Assembly (NCBI RefSeq): GCF_025989125.1 | Contig: NZ_JAPDNR010000001.1 | Coordinates: forward strand, 6,870,087 to 6,934,086 | Origin: Chitinophaga nivalis | GTDB taxonomy: Bacteria; Bacteroidota; Bacteroidia; Chitinophagales; Chitinophagaceae | DNA length: 64,000 bases | Reading direction: 5' to 3' | Shown here: positions 44,971-54,745 of the stretch, in pieces | Layout: each line of letters begins with the position of its first letter | Numbering within the stretch: the first letter of the stretch is position 1 | Made by a program: the position numbers and the translations under genes | The notes under the pieces: model-generated | What the model was told of the DNA's origin: nothing | The model's database searches: none | What the model saw: only the letters and a program-made list of their open reading frames with translations

Positions 44971-45375
44971 ATTATTAAGTCTATTATTATTTATTATTGA
45001 AAATCCGAACAGTCTTGCTTTAACCCGTATAGTGCCATTGCGGTTGATGATGCAATAACAGCAGTATACATGGATATAACTAAGGAACATGCAGGTTCAT
45101 AGCACTACTAAATTGGTCAGTTATAATTGCTTTCAGGTTTTTTCCTGTATGCTAACGTTTCAAGGATAGAATAAGTTACACATACATTCTTCAGTACATA
45201 AAATTATTCCGTAAAATTATGCCAATTTGATCAGTTTCGATAAAAGCAATTTTTTTTGGTACGTACTTTCATTTGCCGCAGCCAGGGCTACCACAAACAT
45301 AACAATTTTATGCAATTTATAACATATTATAACAATGCCATAATAAATTTTATTGCCTGATTAATTGCCCTTTTT
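44971..45375. other. Intergenic region, AT-rich, no gene seen
   Basis: About 400 AT-rich bases between two leftward genes. It presumably carries the glycosyltransferase promoter; I find no confident -33/-7 pair, RNA or coding frame. Confidence 0.45.
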
Positions 45376-46803
45376 TTACTGACCATCATCTATTTTTCGG
45401 ATTAGCTCCTGGCGTACATTAGCTGGTACTTTATCCAACAATTTATAGCCTGTGGCTTCCTCAATTTCTGCAATAGACGTCAGGTAGGCTGTCCATCGGG
45501 GATTTACATCATTTTTATTCGGTGTATTCACAGCAATAATGCGTGTATTTTTATTAATACGCTGCAGGTCATTATTTCCGGCTGGTAAAATCACCAATAC
45601 TTTCCAGATATGATCGGGCACCTGAATACGGCCATTATCAATTTTTCTTGCCAACCCTTTACTACCGGTACCTCCGGCGCCATAACTCCCCATGATCACA
45701 TATACTTCATTGCCTTCCCTCACCAGGTCGCGGGTATAGTCTTCCAGATTTTTCCATAAATGCTGGTTATGGTTAGGCGCCTGCGGAATCATATTCGTCA
45801 TCAGGAAAGTAGCTTCATTGGCATCGCGGGTAGCCGTACGATCTCCGGAAGGACAATTATGTCCCCGGTCAAATCCGCTGCCGATATAACTGGACTGTGT
45901 TACCTGATACCAGCTGCCCGGCAGATCTGCATCCGGCCGGAAATCATTGGCGCGCGACATGCTGCCCAGGTCTTTACTGGATACATGCCAGCTAACCCAG
46001 TTAGGCGTGCCTTTATCGCGGTTATAGGATAATACAAAGTAGCCTTTATCCATCAGGTAATTGCCGGTCATCACCACAGCGGGCGTAGCATCACTGGGGT
46101 TGCCCAGCAAGAGATGACTATCGTCTCCCGTTGCCGGGTGCCCGTCAGACGCAGGTGTTTCCGGAGATAACCGGCCACCGGCAGTAACGGTAAAGGCATC
46201 CACATTTAAGCGGCTACCGGTTTTATCTGTTTTACGGATTTCAAAACGGATCGTCTGCGGACTGCTGACCGTGAACGTAGCGGTACGCAACGTGTTGGCA
46301 GTAACACTAACGGTATTGCCTACCCGGGTATATCGCTGTCCCTTATTGACCGATGCCCATAGTTCCCAGCTACCTTCCTTGTCGTTGCTATACAAGGCAT
46401 ATTTCAGGGTAACCGTAACAATGCCTTTTACAGCCACATCAAAGTTCATGGCTGCACTGCCATTATCCCGGAGCCGGAGGGCCTGTTTACCCACCTTATG
46501 ATCTTCTTCTGTAGTACCGGTAACAGCATTCTTTAATTCCCAGGAGCCACTGGAAAAATCTTCACTACCGGTATTGTAATTTGTTTTGGAACCTTTTTCA
46601 AAGTTTTCAAGCAACAGGTTTTTAGCGGCAGGCGGCTTATTATTTTTTTTGCGGGATGATTTTTTTGCAGGTGTTTTTTCTTCAAGACCGGCAATTTTCC
46701 GGGAACAGGTAGTAACAGCAAATGTAGCAATGATCAGGATAACGATAACGGCTAAACTATTATTCTGTGTGCGCTTATTATTCTTCGTTTTCTTCTTTGG
46801 CAT
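45376..46803 (-). CDS. DNA/RNA non-specific endonuclease (NucA/NUC1 type) with N-terminal adhesion-like domain
   Basis: 475 aa. A hydrophobic segment at 18-32 (AVIVILIIATFAVTTC) is a signal or anchor, possibly lipobox-like at Cys33. Residues 60-210 form a beta-rich domain (LLLENFEKGSKTNY...FEIRKTDKTGSRL) like those on secreted Bacteroidota nucleases. The nuclease follows: D312-R-G-H315 in GFDRGHNCPSGDRTAT with catalytic His315, and NHNQHLWKNLEDYTRDL with the Mg-binding Asn. It should degrade extracellular DNA and RNA for nutrients or defence. Confidence 0.92.
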   Translation of the reverse strand: MPKKKTKNNKRTQNNSLAVIVILIIATFAVTTCSRKIAGLEEKTPAKKSSRKKNNKPPAAKNLLLENFEKGSKTNYNTGSEDFSSGSWELKNAVTGTTEEDHKVGKQALRLRDNGSAAMNFDVAVKGIVTVTLKYALYSNDKEGSWELWASVNKGQRYTRVGNTVSVTANTLRTATFTVSSPQTIRFEIRKTDKTGSRLNVDAFTVTAGGRLSPETPASDGHPATGDDSHLLLGNPSDATPAVVMTGNYLMDKGYFVLSYNRDKGTPNWVSWHVSSKDLGSMSRANDFRPDADLPGSWYQVTQSSYIGSGFDRGHNCPSGDRTATRDANEATFLMTNMIPQAPNHNQHLWKNLEDYTRDLVREGNEVYVIMGSYGAGGTGSKGLARKIDNGRIQVPDHIWKVLVILPAGNNDLQRINKNTRIIAVNTPNKNDVNPRWTAYLTSIAEIEEATGYKLLDKVPANVRQELIRKIDDGQ

Positions 46804-46912
46804 AGTCGGCCGCGAAGATATTAATTTTTATGCAGCAGCAGGTATTGAAAAAATCAGCTTACGCGTACTTATTTTCAATCACCTGCTGCTACTGCAGCGC
46901 AAATGCAGTTCC

Positions 46913-47329
46913 CTAATAAAAGAGCTGCGACAATACATTACCGGCATCATTGGTTGCCGGTTTCAATCCTAAAAACTTGGTGTACTGCGCAACGGTCAGC
47001 AAAGTTTTAATCTTGCCAAACAAACCTTTTTGTAAACCGCCCAATTTCGACGTATAGCCGGCAGGGTTAGTCTGCTGCAATGGCAGTATGCCAGCTTTCT
47101 GTTTCAGGAACCCGCTGACCAGATTCAATAACTTAGGTTGCTGGGTGTTGTTTAATCCCAAAGCAGGGGTTAATTGCCCCAGGATAGCATTGGCGATCCC
47201 ACCGGAATTGGATAAAGGATTTTGGGTGCTGCCGGTTACTTTTTTGGCCTGGTCCAGGATACCCTGCGCCTGCATGGAAAAACTCAAAAAACATACACCG
47301 AACAATAACAACATGAACTTTTTTGCCAT
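46913..47329 (-). CDS. Secreted protein of unknown function (138 aa)
   Basis: Signal peptide MAKKFMLLLFGVCFLSFSMQAQ, then a small helical domain rich in Gly, Leu and Asn (IANAILGQLTPALGLNNTQQ, LVSGFLKQKAGILPLQ) ending VLSQLFY. The pattern resembles DUF2780/VWDE-like small secreted proteins of Bacteroidota but I cannot name the family. It starts 110 bases after... the nuclease gene on the same strand lies downstream. Confidence 0.65.
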   Translation of the reverse strand: MAKKFMLLLFGVCFLSFSMQAQGILDQAKKVTGSTQNPLSNSGGIANAILGQLTPALGLNNTQQPKLLNLVSGFLKQKAGILPLQQTNPAGYTSKLGGLQKGLFGKIKTLLTVAQYTKFLGLKPATNDAGNVLSQLFY

Positions 47330-47522
47330 AAATGGAGTGGTTTTAAGTAAACATCAAGGAATCATGACTCTTCTTAAATATACCATTTTGTTCTCATTCC
47401 TACATTGGCCGGATCAAACAAATTTTTGACGCACATACACAAATCGGCCACCCGGGTATGTTGTAATATTGTACCCATAAATCACAACACGCGATTGTCA
47501 TTTCCACGCATCATATACCAGT

Positions 47523-49025
47523 ATGTATAACGAAAGAATCAAAAGAGCGGAACTGCAAAGCAGGATTATCACGGCCACCCAGGCTGCGGCCCTGTTCCGG
47601 GACCAGATGGTGGTGGCCTCCAGCGGCTTCACCAAAGCAGGCGACAGCAAAGCAGTACTGAAAGCCCTGGCCGCCCGGGCACAGGAAGATCCGCTTCAGA
47701 TCACACTCCTCACCGGGGCCTCCCTCGGACACGGCACAGATGGGATTTTAACTACTGCACACGTACTGAAAAAAAGAATGCCTTTCCAGGTAGATCCGAT
47801 ACTACGCCAAAGCATCAACGACGGAGAAGTATTGTTTATTGATCAGCACCTGGGGGAAAGCGCAGAACTGATTCACGAAAAGGTCATACCCAAAGTAGAC
47901 ATCGCTGTGATTGAAGCACTGATGCTGGAAGAAGACGGCAGCATCGTACCTACGACTTCGGTGGGGAACTCCCCTGCCTTTGCCGCGGCAGCCGATAAAA
48001 TCATTGTGGAAATCAATATGTCTGTTCCTGTTTCCCTGCACGGTATCCACGATATATTCATGGCTGGCAACTGGCCCAACCGGCAGATCATTCCGGTCAC
48101 CGACGCCGGCACCCGCATCGGCAGTCACGCGATTAAAATAGATCCGGAAAAAATTGCCGGTATCGTACTCACGGAAACGACGGACAGTCCGGCCCAGATC
48201 AATGAACGCGATGATAAAACCCGCGCGATTGCCGGACACCTGCTGACATTCTTTGAAAGAGAAATCCGCCTTGGCCGGCTGACCCATCGCCTGCGCCCAT
48301 TGCAGTCAGGTATCGGGAAGGTAGCCAATGCCGTGATGGAAGGTTTTATCGATGGAAATTTCCATGATCTGACCATGTATTCGGAAGTAATGCAGGACAG
48401 CACTTTCAGCCTCATAGATGCCGGCAAACTCCTGTTGGGATCTGCCTCTTCTATCACGGTATCGGAAGCCTGCTACCACCGTGTATTCAACAATTTTGAG
48501 AAATACAAACCGCATATTGTACTGCGGCCGCAAGATATCAGCAATGCCGCAGAGGTCATTCGCCGCCTCGGTGTGATCAGCATCAATACAGCTATCGAAT
48601 GCGATATCTACGGCAATGTAAACTCCACGCATATCGGTGGTACCCACATGATGAATGGTATCGGTGGCTCCAATGATTTTGCCCGCAATGCTTACCTGAG
48701 CATTTTTGTTACACAGTCATCCTCCAAAGCCGGAGCGATCTCACACATCGTACCCATGGCTTCACATATAGATAATACAGAACACGATGTAGACATTATC
48801 GTAACGGAAAATGGTTTAGCCGATCTGCGTGGCCTCGCGCCCAGAGAACGGGCTAAACTGATCATAGCTAATTGTGCACATGCCAGCTATCGTGATGAAT
48901 TGAATGACTATTTTTCCAACGCCTGCAAAACAGGAGGTCATACGCCACACCGGCTGCAGGAAGCCCTTAGCTGGCACACCAGATTCAAAGACAACGGAAC
49001 CATGCTTAGAACTGTTCCTCTTTAG
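47523..49025 (+). CDS. Acetyl-CoA hydrolase/succinyl-CoA:acetate CoA-transferase family
   Basis: 500 aa, the usual length of the Cat1/AarC/Ach1 group. VASSGFTKAGDSKAV opens the first domain; TAIECDIYGNVNSTHIGG holds the likely catalytic Glu and TMMNGIGGSNDFARNAYLS-like text (HMMNGIGGSNDFARNAYLS) is the family signature. VTENGLADLRGLAPRERA ends it. It moves CoA between acetate and succinate or another acid, so it can serve acetate activation or overflow. Isolated gene, its own terminator downstream. Confidence 0.92.
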   Translation: MYNERIKRAELQSRIITATQAAALFRDQMVVASSGFTKAGDSKAVLKALAARAQEDPLQITLLTGASLGHGTDGILTTAHVLKKRMPFQVDPILRQSINDGEVLFIDQHLGESAELIHEKVIPKVDIAVIEALMLEEDGSIVPTTSVGNSPAFAAAADKIIVEINMSVPVSLHGIHDIFMAGNWPNRQIIPVTDAGTRIGSHAIKIDPEKIAGIVLTETTDSPAQINERDDKTRAIAGHLLTFFEREIRLGRLTHRLRPLQSGIGKVANAVMEGFIDGNFHDLTMYSEVMQDSTFSLIDAGKLLLGSASSITVSEACYHRVFNNFEKYKPHIVLRPQDISNAAEVIRRLGVISINTAIECDIYGNVNSTHIGGTHMMNGIGGSNDFARNAYLSIFVTQSSSKAGAISHIVPMASHIDNTEHDVDIIVTENGLADLRGLAPRERAKLIIANCAHASYRDELNDYFSNACKTGGHTPHRLQEALSWHTRFKDNGTMLRTVPL

Positions 49026-49050
49026 TGTGTTGAAAGAGTGATGAATAGAT

Positions 49051-49080
49051 GCCGGCCCTTCACTGGGGGCCGGTTTTCTT
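49051..49080 (+). terminator. Intrinsic terminator of the CoA-transferase gene
   Basis: CCGGCCC / GGGCCGG stem with an 8-base loop, then TTTTCTTTTTT. It overlaps the 3' end of the convergent S41 peptidase gene. Confidence 0.75.
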
Positions 49081-50046
49081 TTTTATCCCGGATACCTGTT
49101 TAATGGCCAGCTGCTCCGCTATCTGCCGGGCTTTATCCGGCGCTGTTACGATATCCGGCTTTACGCCCACCGACTCCCAGGAACGGGTAGTACCCGGCAA
49201 AACAGGTGCACCTACCGACACCGATATAAAGACGCCGGTATTCACCGGATAAAACTCATTCATATTAGCCGCCCCTGCACTCACCTCTCCAACAATCACG
49301 GCACGATGATGCGCCTGCATCACAAAAGCGAAAGCCTCTGCTGCAGATGCGGTTTTACGGTCTACCAATATAAAAACAGGCTGCCGGTAAACATGGCCGG
49401 CCAGCGAAACCTGCGTACTATCTGTTTCCACCCGCCCGGAACGGGCATGGAAAGTGAGTAAGGGCAAACGGTCCGGTAAAAAATAGCTTTCTATTACCGC
49501 CCCGGTATCGCTGCCGCCACCTCCATTATGACGCAGGTCAATAATCAAGGCCCGGGTACGGGCCACCACTGACATGGCAGCCTGTAAAACCGGCATACTT
49601 AACCGGGAAATATTGATCTCAGACAACCGCAGGTAACCGGTATTATCTCCGGTTACCGCCACTTCCCGGATACCATAATTGCGTAAGGCGGCATCAGCGC
49701 CATAAAAGAAATCATCCTGACGGGTAGCGGCCGTGTCCCGCAGGTTTTTAACCTTCTCCGGACTATAGCGCACATACAAATGACCATCGCCACTATACCT
49801 GCGCAGGATACCGGAACACAGGGTGGCAAAAGCAGGCCAGCTGGCTACCTGCCGGAATGCCCCTTGCCGGTATCGGGATTCCAGGTGACGGGCTATATTT
49901 TCGCCCTTATCAGCGAATACATAATAACGCCGGATCTGTGCGGCGGCAGTATCCACGGCAGCACGCACTTCAGCCTGCGGCAACTGCGCTTTCACCGTGG
50001 ACACCAGCAACAAAAAACAAATGAAAACATAACTGCGGAACAACAT
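49060..50046 (-). CDS. Secreted S41 family (tail-specific protease-like) peptidase
   Basis: 328 aa with signal peptide to about VKAQ (residue 21). The S41 catalytic domain shows TGYLRLSEINISRL, LIIDLRHNGGGGSDTGAVI, VFILVDRKTASAAEAFAF (nucleophile Ser in TASAAE) and VIVGEVSAGAAN. No PDZ domain is evident, so substrates are probably short or unfolded peptides in the periplasm or outside. Convergent with the CoA-transferase; the AraC-type gene lies upstream on the same strand, 69 bases away. Confidence 0.92.
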   Translation of the reverse strand: MLFRSYVFICFLLLVSTVKAQLPQAEVRAAVDTAAAQIRRYYVFADKGENIARHLESRYRQGAFRQVASWPAFATLCSGILRRYSGDGHLYVRYSPEKVKNLRDTAATRQDDFFYGADAALRNYGIREVAVTGDNTGYLRLSEINISRLSMPVLQAAMSVVARTRALIIDLRHNGGGGSDTGAVIESYFLPDRLPLLTFHARSGRVETDSTQVSLAGHVYRQPVFILVDRKTASAAEAFAFVMQAHHRAVIVGEVSAGAANMNEFYPVNTGVFISVSVGAPVLPGTTRSWESVGVKPDIVTAPDKARQIAEQLAIKQVSGIKKKTGPQ

Positions 50047-50115
50047 AACGAATACGTTTATGCCTGCAAAGATCCGATGGATAGCTACCCGGAAATAGCA
50101 TAAAATTAGCGTGGT

Positions 50116-50904
50116 CTATAATTCCCGGAACTGACGGGGCAGCCAGCCGGTACAGGCTTTAAACGTACGGATAAAATGGCTTTGGTCAAAGAACCCGCAA
50201 TGGTGCGCAATCGCTGTCAGCGAAAGCGGTGTTTCCCGCACCAGGATCAATGCCTGCGCTATCTTTATACGCCGCTGGTATTCACTCAGGGAACAATGAA
50301 AATAATGGGGAAAATACCTGGAAATAGTGACGGGATGTACACCGGTGATAACCGACATTTCGTCGAGCAGCAACGTTTCATTCCAGCGGTCGTGCATCAG
50401 TTCCCGCAAACGGATGACCCAGGCCGGTTCTGTTGTATGCCGTACTACAGGCGTACTGAAAACAGGTAACAGATAATCCTGTATGGCCAGCTCCGGGTTG
50501 GTGTATCCTTCGCTGCATGCCCGGTAAATCTGCAATAATGCAAATTTCAACCGGTGTACCTGCGCCGGAAATTTCTCCAGCGTGTCAAAATGCAAGTCAT
50601 ATTTTTCCAGAAATGCACTGGTTATTTCCAGGTTGAGGTTTCCGGAAGGATGGCTGGTATCTACATTCCGATGTACCTCGCCGCTACGGTAGTAAATAAC
50701 ATCACCTGCACCCACCACAGTGGATGTGCCTTTCCGGTGTTCGGTATTACCGCCTTTCAGCAATAGGGATACATGATGATGTTCGTGGCAATGCCAGCCT
50801 TCATACACCTTTTCCCGGTAATGGGTCTGGCTGATGATAATACCGCCCGCCTGAAAAGACCGTGCCGTCGTTCCCAGGTAGGTACCTCCTTCCAATGCAC
50901 GCAT
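50116..50904 (-). CDS. AraC-family transcriptional regulator
   Basis: 262 aa. The N-terminal cupin-like sensor domain includes WHCHEHHHVSLLLKGG and VVGAGDVIYYRSGEVHRN. The C-terminal pair of HTHs shows LLLDEMSVITGVHPVTISRYFPHYF and LTAIAHHCGFFDQSHFIRTFKAC, the diagnostic second helix. Likely responds to a small ligand. It lies 69 bases before the S41 peptidase gene on the same strand, its probable or at least nearest target. Confidence 0.93.
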   Translation of the reverse strand: MRALEGGTYLGTTARSFQAGGIIISQTHYREKVYEGWHCHEHHHVSLLLKGGNTEHRKGTSTVVGAGDVIYYRSGEVHRNVDTSHPSGNLNLEITSAFLEKYDLHFDTLEKFPAQVHRLKFALLQIYRACSEGYTNPELAIQDYLLPVFSTPVVRHTTEPAWVIRLRELMHDRWNETLLLDEMSVITGVHPVTISRYFPHYFHCSLSEYQRRIKIAQALILVRETPLSLTAIAHHCGFFDQSHFIRTFKACTGWLPRQFREL

Positions 50905-50978
50905 ATACCTTATTTTTCCGTAGTACGATTGATGCTGTTAAGATAAGTAATGATTGGCTTTTCCCACCAACAAATACA

Positions 50979-53900
50979 CTATCGCACAACCGTTACGGTT
51001 CCCTTAATCAATCGCACACTTCCATCCGTGAGGGCAATGCTGGCAAAATATACATAGGTACCTATCGGGGCAGGTACACCATTTATCTGTCCGTTCCAGC
51101 CAAAGCGCCGGTCGTTGGCCACGGTATTGTGTACTTCAAATACCCGGTTACCGGAGCGGTTAAAAATGGTGAAGTCTTTTACCATACTGATGTCCTGCCG
51201 GCCTATGATGTAGAACACATCATTCTGCCCGTCGCCGTTGGGTGTAAAGGCATTCGGCATGGCTACCAGTTCGCTGATAAATGTTTGGATATAAACCGAA
51301 GCAGTATCTGTACAGTAATATTCATTGGCTGCCGTCACAGTATACTGCATAGAAGAGGTAGCCGCAGCTACCGGCGAAGGACAGGTAATACAGGATAACC
51401 CGCTTTGTGGCGTCCATGTATAGGTAGCAGCATTACTACCCGCTACCCGCGCAAACAACCGGGTGGCAGCGGGGCGCGGCAACGTTATCAAAGACTGGTT
51501 CAGTGTCACGGAGAAAGGTGTATAGTTTGCTGTAGCCTCATTGTTTTTATAATTCGTTTCCGGTAATCTGACATTGGTCGTTCCCTGGTTTATCACAGCC
51601 CCTATCTGCTGCTGACGCGGCATGGATAAGATGTGCGTAAACTCGCGGCATTCACCGGCCGTTACCGGTGTATAGTAGCGGTATTCCATTGGCACGGCAT
51701 TACTTTTACCTGGAATGCCATCATAGAAAGTAACCGGGAGTTTCTCCGGAATACTATCGTACCCGTTGGCAGTGCAGATTCTGAATTTCACCAGTACATG
51801 GTTATTATCGTAGCAACTGATGTCCGTAATATCCATCGTAAAATCAGGTGGATAAATCTTTACCAACTGCTGGTCTTTTAACTCGCAGCCATATGGGTTG
51901 GTAAGTTGTACGCCAATAACCGCACTATTGCGCATGGCCGCCCGCGGCGCCGGGCACTGATAGCAACTGAGCGTATAGGCGTCGTCGTTTTGCCATTTAA
52001 TTGTTTTAGGCGTAAAACCAGTCAGGTGATAATATGCCGGAAAAAGAGCTTTCCGGAAAACGGTGGTATCTCTTGGATAAACAGTCAATGCAGCCGCCTG
52101 ATAGCGCTTAATCGACGTATTATTGGCCGCATCTGTTTCATTCAGTCCGGTTTCCGGCGGGTGCTGCCCACCCCGTTTGTTGACGATGGCAAATACATCG
52201 CCGGTAGCAGTGGCTTTAATGGTAGTGCCGTAGTCCGCACAGGCATTACTGCTTTGCGCAGGCGTCATAAATCCGCTATTGAGCAATACGGCGGCCGGAT
52301 CTACCGGATTTCTGTCATAAAAATCTACTGTTAACCGGGCCGGGATATTTCCTTTCGTATATCCGTTGCAGATAGAAAAACCTACATGCAGGTTATCTCC
52401 TTTCGCACATTCTATCTGTTGCAGGGTAACCTTATAATCATCTACTACCGGCACATGTATCTTCGCGGTAGCCGTATCATAACAGCCCAGCTGTGAATAA
52501 CCGGTTACCAGCTGGGTAGTCACGGTATCTTTTCTGTATGGCGCTGTGAAGGTGGTATTGATACAGGCGGTACAATCCAGGAAAGGAGAGGCTGCCCATA
52601 CGGCCGTTTGCAGCTGACCGTTGGTAACAGCGGGTTTCAAGACCAGTTTGTCCTGCGGTTGTAGTGTGTAGTCTGCCGGCTGCAGGTGTACTTCAAATTT
52701 AAAGTTACGCCGGATGTCGATATTGTTGTTATAATTACTTTCCTCCAGCGGCGTGTTGGGTAATACGAACGGCTGTACATTACCGGCATCACAGAATACC
52801 GTTACCAGGGTATCGAGATTGGCGCGGCCTACTGTAGCTGTGGTGGTATACAAGATGCTGGAACACTTACCCAACAGGTCTGCCGGCAGCAGCCAGGGCT
52901 GCCCGAGCTTATTGGCATTTCCCTTGCGCGGATCGGCATCATAGAAAGATACCGGTGTGCCTTTGGGAATGGTATGGTATCCGAAGTTATGGAAGTACAG
53001 GGAAATACGCACTTTATCCTGCTCGAAACACTCTACCCGCGTTACGTATACCGCACCATCGGCCACGGGATCGTCCACAATGATATTTACGGGCTGGGTG
53101 GTATCGTGGCAATGGCCATCTGTAGCGGCTAAACGTACTTTATAGATACCGGGTTGCTTAAACACATAGGTGAGCTGCGCCTGGGTACTTACTACCTGTT
53201 CCGCCATACCACTGCTACTGATCAACCAACTCCAGGCAGTAGCGTTGCGTGACCGGTTGGTGAATTTCACACTGTCGAGTTCAATCCCTTGTCTGGAAGC
53301 AATTTTTCTTTTATCCGGATAAAAGCGGGCTACCACGCCGCAGGTAACAGACAATACATTATAGGCAGCCGCATGGCAGTTACTAACAGTATTGGTTACA
53401 CGCAGGGTGATACGATAATTTTTTTGTTGGGTAACCGACAGCACCAGGTCGTGCCCTGTTCCTTTCGGCACATCGTCTACCAGCCACTCGTAAGTATCTT
53501 CTCCGGCGCCGGTGCTGGAAAAAGTCACCACATCTCCCACTACCGGATAATCCTTGCTTTGGGAAAAGGCCGCCGTGATATTACCCGTACAGGGTTCCTG
53601 ACACACGGTACCCGTTAGCATAACTGATAGTCCCGTCGTGATAAAGTGATGCATCCGTTGTGCCTGACCAGCCGTAAAGGAGAGAATACAGCCAAGACCC
53701 TGGCCGTAATCCATAATATTGTCCGGCAGATCGGGCACATCGATGGTGAATCCGGAAAGGGTATCGGTACTGCAGGAATTCTGTGGCACATTGCAGGCGT
53801 AACCGCCGGCAATGGTTTTCTCCGGTGGCGTATCACAGACCATATCGCCATCAGTAAGGCAATCGTCATTCTTACAGTCTCCCGCCGCAAAGGTGTGGGC

Positions 53901-54593
53901 CAGGCTCAGGTAGTGTCCCATTTCATGCGCCAGCAACCCGACATCCAATCCGGCTACGACAATGTCGCCGCCGGCGCTGGCATAACCGCCCATTTTCATT
54001 CGCGACCACTTGCCACACTCGAAACCCTGCATATATTCCGACTTAATATCTGTAACGACCCATATGTTGATATAACGACTGCCATCCCATTTACCCAGGG
54101 CTGTCAGTGCACTGCCTTCCATGTCGACGTCAAAATCAGACAGGTAGGAGTGCGTACGTACAATACCCGTTGTTTTACTGCCATCCGGTGCTGTTTTCGC
54201 CAAGCAAAACTGTATCCGGGTATCCGTACGACCGCCGGTGAAAGCACCGGTAGCTCCAAAGGCTTCGTTCATCCGCTGTAAGGCTTTCAGTACGTCCGGA
54301 TCGGGAAAGGCCGCAGGGTCTTCGTTGATGATATGAAAAACCACGGGCAATACCACGGCAGCAGGTGCAGCAGCAGCCCCCGGCGCCTTTTGATAATATT
54401 GCTGTAGGATGGTTTTGTTGATGGCTTCTTCCCGTTGCAGAAAGGCGGCATCTTTTCGCCAGACCTGCCGGAATGCATCGGCACCACAGGGACGTACCGT
54501 CAACGGTCCCCCTTCCTGTGCGTTGGCAAAAAACGAAAACAGCAGGCATAGAAATAGCAGTAGGTTTGCTTTACTCAGAACAGGCTCGTGCAT
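50979..54593 (-). CDS. Secreted M43-type metalloprotease with PKD-like repeats and gliding-type T9SS C-terminal domain
   Basis: 1204 aa. Signal peptide to FFANAQ (about 26). A pappalysin-like metzincin follows: H223-E-M-G-H227-xxxxx-H233, with Met-turn NIMDYG near residue 293. Next come PKD-like Ig domains (VTFSSTGAGEDTYEWLVDD, WSWLISSSG), several Cys-rich repeats with YNNNIDIRRNF/ETNYKNNEATANY segments, and the gliding-motility C-terminus MPNAFTPNGDGQNDVFYI...TYVYFASI. That C-terminus directs export by type IX secretion and surface attachment or release. It probably digests extracellular protein. Length is ordinary for such modular secreted enzymes. Confidence 0.93.
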   Translation of the reverse strand: MHEPVLSKANLLLFLCLLFSFFANAQEGGPLTVRPCGADAFRQVWRKDAAFLQREEAINKTILQQYYQKAPGAAAAPAAVVLPVVFHIINEDPAAFPDPDVLKALQRMNEAFGATGAFTGGRTDTRIQFCLAKTAPDGSKTTGIVRTHSYLSDFDVDMEGSALTALGKWDGSRYINIWVVTDIKSEYMQGFECGKWSRMKMGGYASAGGDIVVAGLDVGLLAHEMGHYLSLAHTFAAGDCKNDDCLTDGDMVCDTPPEKTIAGGYACNVPQNSCSTDTLSGFTIDVPDLPDNIMDYGQGLGCILSFTAGQAQRMHHFITTGLSVMLTGTVCQEPCTGNITAAFSQSKDYPVVGDVVTFSSTGAGEDTYEWLVDDVPKGTGHDLVLSVTQQKNYRITLRVTNTVSNCHAAAYNVLSVTCGVVARFYPDKRKIASRQGIELDSVKFTNRSRNATAWSWLISSSGMAEQVVSTQAQLTYVFKQPGIYKVRLAATDGHCHDTTQPVNIIVDDPVADGAVYVTRVECFEQDKVRISLYFHNFGYHTIPKGTPVSFYDADPRKGNANKLGQPWLLPADLLGKCSSILYTTTATVGRANLDTLVTVFCDAGNVQPFVLPNTPLEESNYNNNIDIRRNFKFEVHLQPADYTLQPQDKLVLKPAVTNGQLQTAVWAASPFLDCTACINTTFTAPYRKDTVTTQLVTGYSQLGCYDTATAKIHVPVVDDYKVTLQQIECAKGDNLHVGFSICNGYTKGNIPARLTVDFYDRNPVDPAAVLLNSGFMTPAQSSNACADYGTTIKATATGDVFAIVNKRGGQHPPETGLNETDAANNTSIKRYQAAALTVYPRDTTVFRKALFPAYYHLTGFTPKTIKWQNDDAYTLSCYQCPAPRAAMRNSAVIGVQLTNPYGCELKDQQLVKIYPPDFTMDITDISCYDNNHVLVKFRICTANGYDSIPEKLPVTFYDGIPGKSNAVPMEYRYYTPVTAGECREFTHILSMPRQQQIGAVINQGTTNVRLPETNYKNNEATANYTPFSVTLNQSLITLPRPAATRLFARVAGSNAATYTWTPQSGLSCITCPSPVAAATSSMQYTVTAANEYYCTDTASVYIQTFISELVAMPNAFTPNGDGQNDVFYIIGRQDISMVKDFTIFNRSGNRVFEVHNTVANDRRFGWNGQINGVPAPIGTYVYFASIALTDGSVRLIKGTVTVVR

Positions 54594-54698
54594 CGGATGT
54601 GACTATGAAAAAACGACGCAATATATGATTATTTTTATTAATCCAATAGTCTATCAGGAAAACCTTAACAAACAGCTGTTTTTAATAAAATTAAGAAA

Positions 54699-54718
54699 GC
54701 CGGCCTGTAAAGGCCGGC
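54699..54718 (-). terminator. Terminator after the GH16 gene
   Basis: GCCGGCCT / AGGCCGGC, 8 bp, GTAA loop. On the minus strand it is followed by TTTCTTAATTTTATT, 28 bases beyond the GH16 stop. Confidence 0.75.
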
Positions 54719-54745
54719 AGCATCCATCATCATCTTGATCATCCA